This document shows, piece after piece, positions 48,990 through 61,702 of a DNA stretch of 64,000 bases. A program made the position numbers and the translations under genes. Every line of letters begins with the position of its first letter. Positions within the stretch are counted from its first letter, which is position 1. The DNA is from Channa striata (Eukaryota > Chordata > Actinopteri > Anabantiformes > Channidae): contig CM065168.1 in the NCBI GenBank assembly GCA_033026295.1, forward strand, positions 41,490,875 through 41,554,874, in the 5' to 3' direction. The notes under the pieces are model-generated. The model was not told the origin of the DNA and did no database searches. It was given only the letters and a program-made list of their open reading frames with translations.

Positions 48990-51900
48990 TCATGTTAGCT
49001 GACGAACTGATACAGAAGAATGTGTGTGAAGCTCAACAGCAGGATACAGGGACTCACTGAACGTTGTTTGGAATGTATGGAGCTGAGTCCGAATATCAGA
49101 AGTAACTCTGTAAAAGGACAAAGCCCCAGCTGGTTTATCCACATACACTCCAACCCGACTGGCTTGTGAGAAGATAGACGTTACGCAGACACTTGTGTTA
49201 CTGTGCAGGACATAACAACCCTGATCAGAGCAAATCAGACTCCAAGATTTGTTATTGTGGCCCAGCTTACAATCACTATGAACCCCTTTCCTGCCAATGC
49301 TTTTGTACGTTAACCCAACGCTGAAGGGCTCCTCCACCTCCAGCTCGAAGTAGCAGCGTCCATCTAGACCCTGTCCACCGAGCACCTGTGGACACTGATC
49401 AAACCTTTCTGGGTGTTTAGGATACGACTGCTGCTCTTCCACCCAGGTCACCTTTCTGTTGTCTTCAGAGAGACGGAGGTTCGTGTGAACTGTGTTGGGG
49501 TCCAACGTGAGCTCACAGGCATCTGGAGATAAGAAAAACTTTATTTCGGGAACAAAGACAGTAATAATACAATCTGGGACCTTTACTGGGAGCAATCGAG
49601 CCACTGAGTGACAAAGAAATCTATCAGAACAGTGACTGACCAAACAAGAATTTCCTTCCTTGAAGAACAATAAAAAACTCTAGTTGTACTGTGATGACAA
49701 ATGGGAAGTTAATAGTTATTCTGTATTCAAAACATTCAGATGCTTACATTTCCTGAATCCTGGTATCATTCGGTGACTTCCACCATGCTCAACACTGTGG
49801 AGAAAATAAGAGGTAAAACCCATTTGACCATCACTGCCCTGAGTTTTTCATTCAGACTTTCAAAACCGTCTCTTTGTACACGGCGATCATTATAATTACT
49901 TGAGTATGCTGAGCTTGTATTGTGGATCATTCTTCAGTTCAGTGAGTCGACTCTTTCCTATTTCTCCAGGGTTGTTGTAGCTCAGGTCCAGCTCCGTCAG
50001 ATGGGAGGGGTTGGACTGTAGAGCCGAGGCCAGAAAACCACAGCCCGTCTCTGTGACCAGACAACCTGACAACCTGGAAATATACAGGGTTCGTTCATCA
50101 GCATCACCGATGGAAATAATATAATGAGCAGTGCTTCCAATGTTTTCTAAACTTGAACTTGACATTGCCATATTAATTATTGTGATTATTCAAGACGTAG
50201 TGCACAGTGAATTTATGCACGACCCTCCACTGTGTTTACCTGGATTTTATTAGGTTCCAATGACAAAATAATGTTATAAGAAAACCGCAGACGTTTAAAC
50301 ACCCTTAAACAATTTCTTGTTTTACCACCTTTGTCTCTTGGCATTTTATCAGCGGTGTGTGTTTTATTCCTGATATTACTGTACAAATACTGCTGTCAAC
50401 AGTTACTGTCATGTCATGTTAAAACAGAAGTAGTGTAAAAATAAAACTGAACATGTCATTGTGATTTTCTTTGAGGCTTTTTCAGTTTGAATGTAACATC
50501 AACAATTTTTGGTTTATAAAACATGCCACTGGGTGTTCAGTGTCTTGGTCAAGGAAACTTCGACATGTTATTAGATGAGCCAGGGAACGAACAAAAAACT
50601 GTAGGATTAGTGGACAGCCACGCTACTTCCTGTGCCACAGTCACGCATTCTGACACGTTTTACATCAGAGAAAGATTTACCTCAGTGTCTTCAGTCTGCA
50701 GCATTGACTCGACAGTCCATCACAGAGAGTCTTTACTCCTGAATCTCTCAGGTCATTGTTGCTCAGGTCCAAATCTCTTAGATCTGAGTAGGGTAATCTG
50801 AGACTCATGACCAGTTGTTCAACCCACTCTGCAGTCACTTTGCAGTCTGCTAGTCTGCAGGTGGACAAAGGGGAAGTAATATGAGATGAAACATAAGTTT
50901 AAAGATATAGACACAGATTTTCTTGATAATGTATTCAACTTGCAATATACATCACTCAGGAGTGAATTAAATAATGAACCCACAATAATTTAACAGTAAA
51001 CTCACATGGCCTTTCTGCTGCTCCTCACAGCTGGTATCAGCCTCCGTCTTCCTTCATCTGTTGTGTTGTAACTTTTCAGGTCCAACACGTCCACATCATC
51101 CTTTGACATTTGCAGCATGTAGGCCAGTGCAGAGCAGTGCAGGAGAGTCAGGTCTGTTTTTGAGCGATCTGTCAACTGTAGATATTCTTGAATCTCATCT
51201 TTGACTTTATGGTCTCTCATCTCGACCATAGTCTGGAAGAGGTTGATGCAGTTGTCTGGGGAGATGGTCTTTCTTCTAATGGATTTGAGGTAAGTCAAGA
51301 TTTTCTTGACAGTTTCTTGGCTTGGGTCTGGTGACGTCAACAGACCCTGAAGGACTCTCCGGTTGGATTCAACCATTAGACCAAGGAGGAATTGTAAGAA
51401 AAAATCTAGGTGGCCATTATTCTCCAACACTTTGTCAACTGTCACCTTCAAAAGATCAAGTAAAGTTCTTTGTTGTTCTTTGTCCTTCAAATTGAGGAAT
51501 TCCTTGACCTCTGTTGTCATCTTGTTCATGAAACAGTCATAGACATAAAGAGCTGCAAAGAACTCCTGTATGGTCAGATGAACAAAGAAAAAGACCTTTT
51601 TCTGGGAAAAAAATGTCTCTTCTCTTAGAATTGAGCTGCAAAATCCAGAGTAGATACTTGCTTCTTTCACATCAATACCACAGTTTTCCAGATCTTCCTC
51701 ATAGAAGATGAGGTTGTTCTTCAGCAGATGAACAAATGCTAGTTTGCCAAGTTTTAGTAGAAATTCTCTGTGTGTCTTCAGAAGTTCCTCTTTTTTTCCC
51801 TTTGTCTTCTTGTCATATTTTCTGCTCCTGCGCTTTGTTTGAGCCAACAGGAAATGTGACATCATCTCTGTCAGAGTTTGAGGAGTTTCAGCTTCTTTAT

Positions 51901-54212
51901 CTTCTCCAAAGACGTCCTCTAATAACAGAGCTGTAATCCAGCAGAAGATCGGGATCTGACACATGATGTCGAGACTCTGTGAAGACTGGATATGTGAAGT
52001 GATTCTGTCAGCAAGACTCGAGTCCTGACTAAATCTCCTCCTGAAGTATTCCTCTTTTTGTGGGTCAGTGAACCCTCTTATTTCTGTCACCATGTCAACA
52101 TACTTTGCAGGGATCTGATTAGCTGCCGCTGGGCGGGATGTTATCCAGAGTCTGGCATTAGGAAGAAGGTTTCCCTGGATGAGGTTCACCAGGAGATTAC
52201 CCAGAGACGTTACTTCACTGACAGATGTCACCACCTTAACTTTGTCAAAGTCCAGTTGAAGTCTGCTTTCATCCAGGCCGTCCAGGATCACTATGATCTT
52301 GGTCTTCACATAATCTACTGAATCTTTTAGATCGTGGAGCACAGGGTGGAATTCAGTGAGGAGCGCGAGTAAACTTTTCTCACCTGTACTCAGATTCAGC
52401 TCTCGGAAAGCGATAAAGAAAACAAAGTCAACATCCTGGTTGGCCTGATCTTCAGCCCAGTCAAGAATAAATTTCTGCACTGCAAATGATTTTCCAATGC
52501 CTGCATGGCCCTTTGTCAGGACTGTTCTGTGTGGTTTCTCGTGGCCGGGCAAAGATTTAAAGATGTCATTAAGGTTGATTGAATCTTCATATGATGACTG
52601 CATTTTCAAATTACGTTCAGTGGAGCCATGTTCTGCTTGTAGCCCTTCACTCTCTCTAGTGGTGATGTAGAGCCGTGTATAGATACTGTTCAGAGAAATC
52701 TGTTGGTCACCATTACCTTCGGACGTCAAAACAAATTTGTTCTTCATGTCTTCTCTGAAAATGTTCTTATCATTCAAGAGACGACTGATCCCTGTAATAA
52801 CAAAATTATTTATTTCAAATTCATGTGTGACTGATAGCTAGATCATGGAAACACTTGCAATGTTGTGGCTCCTATTCTTTATTCAACTAAAGTGTGAATA
52901 CCAGTTAAAACCTAATAACTCCAAAAAATACTGTACATACTCTAAGTAAACAAAATTGATGCTTCATTAGTACGTTTATAATAGCCTAAGATGCCAAGAG
53001 AACATATTGCAGCACCATACTAACACTGATTATAGAGATTTATTCTATTACTAGTGATCGTTGCAGTTTCAGTAATAACAGTACAAATATTATTGGCTGG
53101 TAAAAATATTATTGTAAATATTTAAACTTACCACTCTCTTTCTCTGCCTCTCTCTGATCTTCAGGATCTCCTCTGACTCTCTTCCCACACTTTGGACAGG
53201 GCTCATCTGCAGGTGAGTCAGACTGGTCACGGACTGAACTGACACATTGTTTGCACGACCAGTGTCCACAGATGAACTGGACCGGATCCCTCAAATGTGC
53301 ATTACACACTGAACAATTGGATGGCTGCACAGTCAGATGACTAGAATGATAAACAAATGTCATATTATTGTCTCATTTCTCTGACGCAGCTTCGCCTAAT
53401 ATCCATTTGAACAATGTTTGACCCCAACACTTTTTGATCTACTGCTATGCTCACACTGAATCTGAAGCTGAATTGAAAAAAAACTTGATATGAGTTAATA
53501 ACACACTTTTGATTTCAGGTTTATGGTTGCAGGTTTTTGGCTATGTGTAACAGTTTAGTGCATTTTTGGTTTTCCTGTCAAATGTACAGTACACTTTAGC
53601 GACAGCAAGGAGGACAAATAAACTCAACATCTGTCTGTCAAATGTATTTTCCCACTTTCTTTTAACATATTCCATAGTTTGTGAGTGAGGGTATTTTGTA
53701 TCTTTCTATTGTTTTTTAAGGGGATTGTTTGTCAAACTGCAAACCCCAGATAAAAAGAAGCCTTAATATTAAGACACATATGTAAACATGAGTAAACTTC
53801 AGTTTAATGGTATCAACACAATACCTTTTTTTCTTTTCACGACCAAAATTGACCGGATGGAACATAGATTCATCACTCTTCATAGAGACACAGCTTGGAC
53901 CTGGGGACTCAGTTTTACTCGTATTTGAACTATAACAAGGAAAGATTGATGCATATGAAAAGGTCTAAAAATGACTATTTACAACTACGAGTTTAATCTA
54001 TTCTAGAAGTCTTGTATAGTTGCATATAGTCACTTTGCACTGAATCATAATATCACTATGATAACATTTAAATATTGGGAATATATGATTTTATGACAGA
54101 TTGTGTCAAACCACCGTCACTGTTTGACATAACATTACCTCTGACCAGACTCCAAAGCAGAAGGGCTGGTGGACGAGGAGCCTCTCCGTTTTCTCCTAAT
54201 TCTATCTTCCAT
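48990..54212 (-). CDS. NLR E: intact RING-FISNA-NACHT-LRR-B30.2 receptor
   Basis: Exons: 54139-54212 (MEDRIRRKRRGSSSTSP), 53825-53929 (GPSCVSMKSDESMFHPVNF), 53132-53340 (RING: CSVC, ICGHWSCKQC, CPKC), 51006-52791 (FISNA-NACHT, residues about 130-724), 50681-50854 and 49900-50073 (LRR), 49748-49794 (linker) and 48990-49522 (PRY-SPRY, about 857-1033). Total 3102 nt, 1033 residues. Walker A is GHAGIGKS, Walker B ILDGLDES, sensor 1 WITSRP, and the winged-helix motif FFVHLTIQEFFAALY is complete. The ATG in frame is chosen over an earlier out-of-frame ATG right after the acceptor. This is the best candidate in the window for a functional NLR-C: NTP-driven oligomerisation in the cytosol (family knowledge), with a RING at one end and B30.2 at the other. 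Confidence 0.9.
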
Positions 54213-55330
54213 TTCTTGTAATGCTGCATCTGAAACACAACTAACACATTTTTAATGTGTTAAAAGATTAAAATTCACTGATGTATATCAGGGTGGAGCA
54301 AATTCTAACAGTAATGAAGTTGTTGTGGCCATCAGGGAAGTTCAGGGGTTTTCACATTTGAACAGTCTGTGTTATAAGATATTAAACAGTGGATCTCGGC
54401 TGCTGGAAACTAAAATAACAGAGATCTAATTTGTTTTCTTCTATAAATGACAGGATAACTTATTTTATGGATTATTACAAGTGTTGTGTTTTTTGTTTTT
54501 TTTTTTTGCTTTTATATTTATTTATTTTTAAAACTTAGGGAAAAGCCGAAAGAGTAGTAGTAGTAGGATTTTTATATTTCAGAGTGAATGAGGGATGAAA
54601 CAAAAATAGTTTAAGATGCAACAGGAAAATGAAATATGGATAAATAAAATGGACAAGTGAAAAAAAGAAAAGAAAAGGATGGAGGAGGGACAGAGTCTGA
54701 TTCAGGAGCAGCACAGGAGGTGTGTAACAACATGATCAAAAGATGACTTTATTTATGACAGCCTGGAACAGATTCTAATTCTTTGAATTGTGGTTCTAAT
54801 TTAGGTCTGCTGAAGATTCGAACTGAACATTTAAATATCCATGAATAACAAAAGCACAATTACTAATAATCAGTATATGTTTATTTTATTAGCTTACTGT
54901 GCTCAAAAATGTCATGAGCAATACTAACTTATTAACCTGACTCACACTGTAAAAAGAGCATCAATATTTCATTAATAACTTGTTTTAACATATATGTAAA
55001 TGTCTCATCAGGTTGAGGCTACCTGATCTACACTTAGACAGCGTCTAATAAGATGTAGTTGATGAGTATGATAATAGAAAAAATGAATTATTACGTTACA
55101 CAACGATAAAAAAATAACTGGCATTATGACATTTTACGACAGTGTCATTCGTGCACAGCTGAGCCCGTTTGTGTTCGTCGTTTGCGGTAAATTCTCCGCC
55201 AACTGTCGTGACGCACTTAAACAAAATGTCGTTTGTCCGGTTAAACGAGAACAACAACTTTCACGACAACACACACTAACCGACTCACACACGGTAAGAG
55301 ACACGATCACAATCACAAGCTGCGACTTAC

Positions 55331-55510
55331 CGGTTCGTCTAAAAACGCTTCGCTCCGTGTCGAGTTCTGACAAACACGGTCGACGTGGCAGGTCCGACGA
55401 TAAAAACACAAACACTGGAAAGTCCCGGCGCCATTTTTTCTTACTTTTTTTTTTTTTGCCATTTTTTCTTACTGTCGGTTTCGATTCTCTTCAGACCAAC
55501 GAGGAAGGAC
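55331..55510 (-). promoter_or_regulatory. 5' untranslated exon and promoter region of NLR E
   Basis: Same donor (ACCG then GTAAGT, at 55330/55331) and flank as gene D. It differs by a short tandem duplication of 'gccattttttcttact' separated by a poly-T run (about 55430-55475), absent from D. Confidence 0.5.
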
Positions 55511-57205
55511 GTCAACAACCACTAGACCAGCCCACATTTGTAAAATAATAAATGAAAAAATACTCTCATAGAAAATGAATACACATAAAATCCCCTCTGT
55601 TACCAGCGCCACAATGAGGTCAATGAGGTTTTACTGAATACGGGAAACCGCCCAAACATTAAACCACCTGCAATATTTCAACGGATGTTTACTGACTGAC
55701 TGACTTTGAAGAAAATAATGAAATTACCAGTGAACTGCACTGTACTACACACTGGAAGATTATCAATACAACTGTGCTTTGTATAATGCAATTATTATTA
55801 TTATTGAATTTCAACTGATCTCTTAATGTTTGTCTTTGTGCACAACAGCAGATTTGTATGCAAAAGTTTGATCATTCACAAATATAAAAAAAAAACACTC
55901 AACACAGCCTCAGTGGATTCTGATAAATCTTGGCGAGTTGTGGAAGCATAAGTTCTGCAATTATACAGAAACTAAACAGAGGCCGGTCTCCACATCAGGA
56001 CAACGATGTCGAGCTGGGAAGAAACATACGCTGACATCACTGAAAATCTGTGGGCAGGATCTCAGACCTTGAGGTGATCAACAGGAAGTGCGTGGAAAGG
56101 TTGACATGTCAGGAACAGAAAGACTCCTCTGCCTCAAAACTGCCACTGTCAAACTGTCACATCTGCTTTTTTTATTACAATATTAGTTTATAGATTTTTT
56201 TTAATTCATAAAATAACAGCATTGGCTTGACATTTTATTGTTTTTTAAATCTATTTTTAAAATGAATGTCTGTTTTCTGTAAGGGTTGAATTTACTTTTT
56301 TCTTTTCATTTTTACATCAAAATGTACCACATCATTCCCCAAGTGGTACTCAATGTTTTTAATTTTTTTTTGTTTGTTTTTGTTTCATTTCAGCCGTAGA
56401 TCTTCGTCTGAAAAAAAAAAGTGATCTCAGTTGAAAGCCGTTATAACTCATTATTTCTTCTCTGGTTTGGTGGTTTTTCACTTTGATGAACTGTTATTAA
56501 CGGAAAAATGAGCTCAGCTGCAACATCCTACTGACTCACTGTGACCCACCGATTATCACTAATAATTAACAACATCATAAAAAAAGAGCTTGGGGTCAAC
56601 AACTGATGCCTTCGGTCTAACACTGACCTCTAGTGAACAAATCTGGCAATGACAAATGTCCTGCATGTTTCCTGTGGTTGTGTATGAGTGTAGGTTTTCT
56701 TTAGTATAAAAAATTATATTTTAAATTTACTGACATTAAATCCTGGTGTAGTTGCCGAATATAAAGTGGGGCACATTTATCATTAGTAATTGTTGTGAAT
56801 TCACCTGTGCTGTTCATTAAATTATGGTAAATAATTGACTGTTTATTGCCCTCTTTTTGTTCACAGACCACACACACAATAAACTGATGTAAATACTTCC
56901 CTCCCTAGAGCCTGATTGTTTGATGGGAATCTCTGCACATTATGTCTGTTCAAATCATGTAATGTGCAGTTTTTACTATTTCACTGACCAAATTCTATTA
57001 TGGAAAATATTCGTTTTGAATACAGAATTAAACAATTGGTTGGCTACTGTAAGCCGTCTCCCAATAATGCATAAGCTGGGCCAGGGATCTGACTCGCTGC
57101 AGTTGTCCAGTTAGAGACGACAGGACGGCCAATGGTCTGTCAGGTGTCCCTTTATTTCACCACCACATGTAAACTTGACAGATGAACATTGCTGTGTGTT
57201 TGGGT

Positions 57206-57243
57206 GTGTTGTGTTGTGTTGTGTTGTGTTGTGTTGTGTTGTG
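57206..57243. repeat. (GTGTT)n microsatellite
   Basis: About seven uninterrupted copies of the pentamer, then GTG. Simple sequence; likely length-variable. Confidence 0.95.
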
Positions 57244-57774
57244 GTCTCTGAATAAATTAAAAATAACACCAATGTGTTAGTTCAAACGGTAATCCACAAT
57301 ACACAAGTCAAATGTGGCTGTAAACATAATACAAGTGATATAAATTGAATTATCACATCACAAATGTCACATGGCTTCCTCCGCTACTACATGTCGTCAT
57401 TCGTGTTACGTCACATTCTAACTTACATGAGAACTGGCGCTGTGACAGCTGCTCTGCGTGTGTGTGAACTAACACATGGTTTAACTGGGCTGAAATACAG
57501 CAACTCAGCGGTTTAACTAATCAATCAATGATCGTATGTTACCGGCATCACGCAGGAAACAATTCTTCCAATTAACGAGGGGAAAATGTAAAACCACACT
57601 GAAGTGATTAGTACCATTAGTACCAACCATTATAACTGCTACCAAGAACACGGACAAACACGGACAAACAGAAACAGTCCACGTTGGGATCCGGACGGAA
57701 CTATTTCCGTCCTGCGCCGCTGAGCTCTCACTCTCTGCTCATCAGTGAGCGATACTGGGCAGGAGTCACCGTTC

Positions 57775-57791
57775 CGTCAGCAGAGGGCGCT
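57775..57791 (+). promoter_or_regulatory. CTCF-like site
   Basis: The sequence CGTCAGCAGAGGGCGCT matches 13 of 14 positions of the vertebrate CTCF core (CCASYAGRKGGCRS). It lies between the immune cluster and gene G in a CpG-richer patch, a plausible boundary position. Only the motif is seen. Confidence 0.4.
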
Positions 57792-59708
57792 GTTGCATTG
57801 TCCTGTTACATCCAAGGGATTTAATCCGGACTCTTGAGGCCGTTTTAACAGAATGTTTTTGTTTATATTTGACTTATTTACCCTGTAGTGAATTTATTTT
57901 CTTTTTGTGCTATAAACAAAACAATGCACTACATTCTGGTTTAATTTTAGTTCGTTCATTCATGCTCATGTGGTGTGTTTTCCCTCATGCTGTCATTACA
58001 TTAGCTGTACAAGTTTCTCTTGCATCATCAACATCTTAGTTTTGATTGAAAAATGCAGTAAAACTAATGGAAAGGCCCTGGATCTGAATGGGGCTGTAGT
58101 GTTTCACCTTTTGGCATCACCCTCCCCTTCATCTCACCACTTAAACGTGCCCTTCCCTTTTACCCGCACTCCTCACTGTCTCTTCTGATCTTCTGTCATA
58201 TTCTGTCTCCACCTGCTCACGCACAGCTGTCCTGACTCACCTGACGTCACACAATAGTCCACCTGTTCTCCATCAGCTCATCAAGGACACAGTTAAATCT
58301 CCAGCTGCTCCGTGTCAGAGCCTCGGCACATTTCTTTCTAATAATCTCTCAGGATCCTTGTTCTGCACAGTTCCTGGCTCCTGATTCCATCTGCTTGCAT
58401 GTTCTTTTTCTTTTTTTTTGGCAAAGTTAATTGTTATTTTGTGTGATTTCATGCTACTTTTGGCTCATGGTCCACTAATGTTTATAATCTTTGTCACTGT
58501 GCAATTAAAGTTGGTTGTAACTATAGTATTAATGTTACTATCCAGCTGATTATTACCTTACAGTCACAAACATCTTAACTCCTTATTCTGTTCAAGGTCA
58601 TTTTTAGAGATGAGCTGAAATCTAGAAAACAATCATAGAAATGTCCACAGGATGGCACCAAAATCCATTAACCATTACTGTAGTACTGAAGAATTGAGGC
58701 TATAATACAACTGAAGAATAAATGTGCTACAAAAAAAGACAGTGAAGCTAATATTTGTAGATTTGTAGTGGTCTTCAAAATCTTTTCCATTTATATTAAT
58801 ATAAAAGACAATCTATAAGGTTTTCTATAGTCATACAACTTATTCTCTTCACTTATGTTGCTCTCTGAAATCTTGTTTGCACAAGTGAAGTGTAAGAAAC
58901 CTGACTGCGCTGTGTGTGATTTTGACTGTGTGGTGAAAAATCCCTGAACTGCATGGATTTTACTATTTGACCATAAAGGAGTTAGTCTGGGGATAAGCTG
59001 TACTATTCACTTTCCTGAACCTGAGGGTTGCTGTTTAAAAGTTTTAAGTGCATTGGCAAATGAAGCCACTTTTCCCCAACGTGAGAATAAATACCTAGAG
59101 TGGAGGTTTATCTCTCTACAAGCTGCGTGTAGGCCTAAAGTGAGAGACGGACAGCCCACTGCAGGCAGAGACAAGGATGGACTGGTTTGAGTTACCAGTT
59201 CCCAGATCAAACTGGATTGAAGAGGTTTTCGAGGACAGGGACCCGAGCATTGTTGGACCCAAGTCAGATAGAGAAATGTGGTGTGAGACCATTAACATTA
59301 CATGAATGTAGGGACTATTATTAAAATGTTTTACTGAACAGTTGAGAGAAAATTTTGTCATAATTAGGCTCTAATAGTGATTGGACATGTAGCATAATAC
59401 GAACACCTGAATGATTTGGAAATGATAGTGTCAAATCTTTGATTATTCAGAATAGATACTTGCTGTGGGTGGACAAACAGGAAATGTCTCACCATCTCAC
59501 AGTTTTACCTTCGACAACTTCCTCACATTCATAGGTCTTCTACCCCTCTCTTTTTTCTCTTGAACGATACTTCGCTAGTTGTTACACATCGACTTGAGGA
59601 TTTAAAAACGGCACATCACAAAACTTATGGACTTGGGCAAATAAAAGAGGGAATATCTAAAACGGAGCTGACGTTGAACTTTTGAATTTGTGAAATTCTT
59701 TACAAAGC

Positions 59709-61702
59709 ATGACCAGATCAGACACAGGTGAGTTCCTTTAACTGTTAACACTGTTAGAGGGAAAAAATTAATTTTCATAAAACAATAACTTTCTCTCTCT
59801 AACAATGTGATATGTTGTTTTTGTACCATTTACAATCAAAATTGTTTACAAATCATTGCATTCTTTTAATAACATTTTACACGATGTCTTCTTCTTCTTT
59901 TGGAAAAACAGTGTGTGTATTATAAAATACAAATTAACCACCCTGGATATCATTGCTCCACAAATAAATACTCTGTCTTTTTTGTCAGCTGAGGACAATC
60001 GTTTGATGTCCACTGGTACAAATGAACACAGGTGAACATACAGCAATATATCAGCCACCTTGAATCCATACAAAAGAAAAGAAATAGAATGTTGAATAGA
60101 CTTTTTTTCTTTGTGTTTTACAGAAATCCACAACTAGCCTCATGTTTCTCCACGGGTGAGTTTGTGTGTTTTTCTGTTCCTTATAAGTACAGTAAAAACA
60201 CAACCCCCTACACACTAACCAGTGAGACGTGTCCATTATCCTCAGCCTGGGCTTCAGTTATTTCCACCTTCTGCACTGGGCTGGTGTCAGGAGCTGCAGG
60301 AGGTCTCCTGCTGGGAGCCACAGCTGTTGTCATAATTCAGTCCCTGGAGCTTCTGGATAAAAACAAGCTGCACGTGGACCAGTTACTAAACTTCATGACA
60401 GTCAAAGGTAGCCATGTTGGATTAGCCACAAATCAAGGGATATCACTGTCAACATGTAATCACCGCAACCTTAATTTTGGCATATCCTCATTGGTCGGTG
60501 TGTTTGGTGTTGTTTCCTCTGACTTGTCATTAGCTGTAGGAATATTTCTTGGATTTTCAACGTATTCCCTGGTGATTAAAACATATGGTGAAGCAGCAAC
60601 AGGAAAAGCCCTGGGTCTGGCTGGGCCAGTGTGTCTTATGGGTGTCACAACACTTGGATATGCTCTGGGTCATGGTTGGGAAAGTGTTTTATACCATGCG
60701 TTCAGTTTTAGGATTAATACGTGGTTTTCCATTTCACTATCACTGTTTTGTGTGGCTACACCCATCTGTCTTTTATTTGCCATATGTGCCCATAAGTTTA
60801 CACATTCATGGCTTCTTGCATTAACAGTTTGGATTTTAACACCAGGAACTGTAATTTTCAACATAATTTTAATTACTATATTCTTTAAAACAAAGTTGGT
60901 TCTTATGATTGCCTTAATTCCAACAATCTATGCTGTGAATTACCTCACATCTGATTTCAAACTAACACCTGTGGCCTTAATGTTGATTACAACTGAAATA
61001 TTTAACATTAAAAACCAGCCGATTGTTACCTTGCACTCACTTACACCCACAAACGCAACCAGTGCTGTACACGAAGGCATTTTTATTGGACTTCTCTCTC
61101 CTCTGCTGGTTGCAGCTGAGATAGGAACATCATTTTTTGGGTCTTTGTAAAGGGGTGGAGCAGCTAAAATCTCTGTTGGTGCTGCAGGTTTAGGTGCAGC
61201 GGTTTTAGGAGCTGTAAGAGGGGCTGTACTTGTGCTGGGTCCAGGTCCCACTGTGGGGGCTCTGATGGGGGTGGCGGGAGCAGTTGGGGTGTCTCTTGCT
61301 GCAGCGATAGAAGCAATAGAAAAGTATAAACCTGTAGCAGGTCGCTGTTGTTTAGTAGGACGGTTGGGGGTGACAGTGGGGGCAGCGGCAGGAGCTTTTC
61401 TGTCCTCATGTTCCCACAGTGGGCTGTCAGGGACATTCATGGGTCTGTGCGCGGCTGCCGTAAACGCTGGACTATGTCTTGAAGAGATCTTTTTGTTTAT
61501 ATTCAGACACACGTGGCCAATCTTTAAGTGGTTCATGTATTTAATAATATTCATAATTGTTTTGATATGGTTTAATTTTGCCTGCACTGGACTACCTGAT
61601 TCGTTTGTGTATGTCATACTTTTATCATGTGAATGTCTGGTGTTGCTCCTGTTTACCATTTTGGCACTGCAAACAATGAAATATTTTTATATATACAGAT
61701 AA
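59709..61702 (+). CDS. Multipass membrane protein G, frame interrupted by one TAA
   Basis: Exons 59709-59727 (MTRSDT), 59989-60031, 60124-60155 and 60246 onward are in matching phase with GT-AG sites. The frame gives 332 residues to a TAA at 61148-61150, then stays open for 183 more codons to a stop at 61700-61702. The first part has about seven to eight hydrophobic segments, starting with FCTGLVSGAAGGLLLGATAV; the part after the TAA continues in the same style (Gly/Ala-rich, then LIIFIIVLIWFNF and VILLSCECLVLLLFTILAL). I do not recognise the family. Both halves look like one protein broken by a nonsense codon; a shorter 332-residue product, readthrough, or a base error are alternatives. It is unrelated to the NLR and Ig genes. 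Confidence 0.65.

Larger units (their letters stand above)
48789..55934 (-). repeat. Tandem duplication unit E (partner unit 40191-48103)
   Basis: Ends at 'gataaatcttggc' as unit D does. It is shorter because of the compact intron between LRR exons. In that intron, 50521-50645 is a short piece with dispersed-repeat character ('cagtgtcttggtcaaggaa') in place of the longer D intron. Confidence 0.85.
55935..59700. other. Intergenic region between the NLR cluster and gene G
   Basis: No protein gene was recognised. It contains a GTGTT microsatellite, a CpG-richer patch at about 57400-57840 with a CTCF-like motif, and pyrimidine-rich stretches at about 58100-58400 resembling dispersed repeats. The NLR-type duplications stop at 55934. 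Confidence 0.5.

Noticed and set aside
57206..57243. Regular short repeat that could suggest a CRISPR-like array
   Set aside because: Uninterrupted pentamer without spacers in a vertebrate genome; a plain microsatellite.
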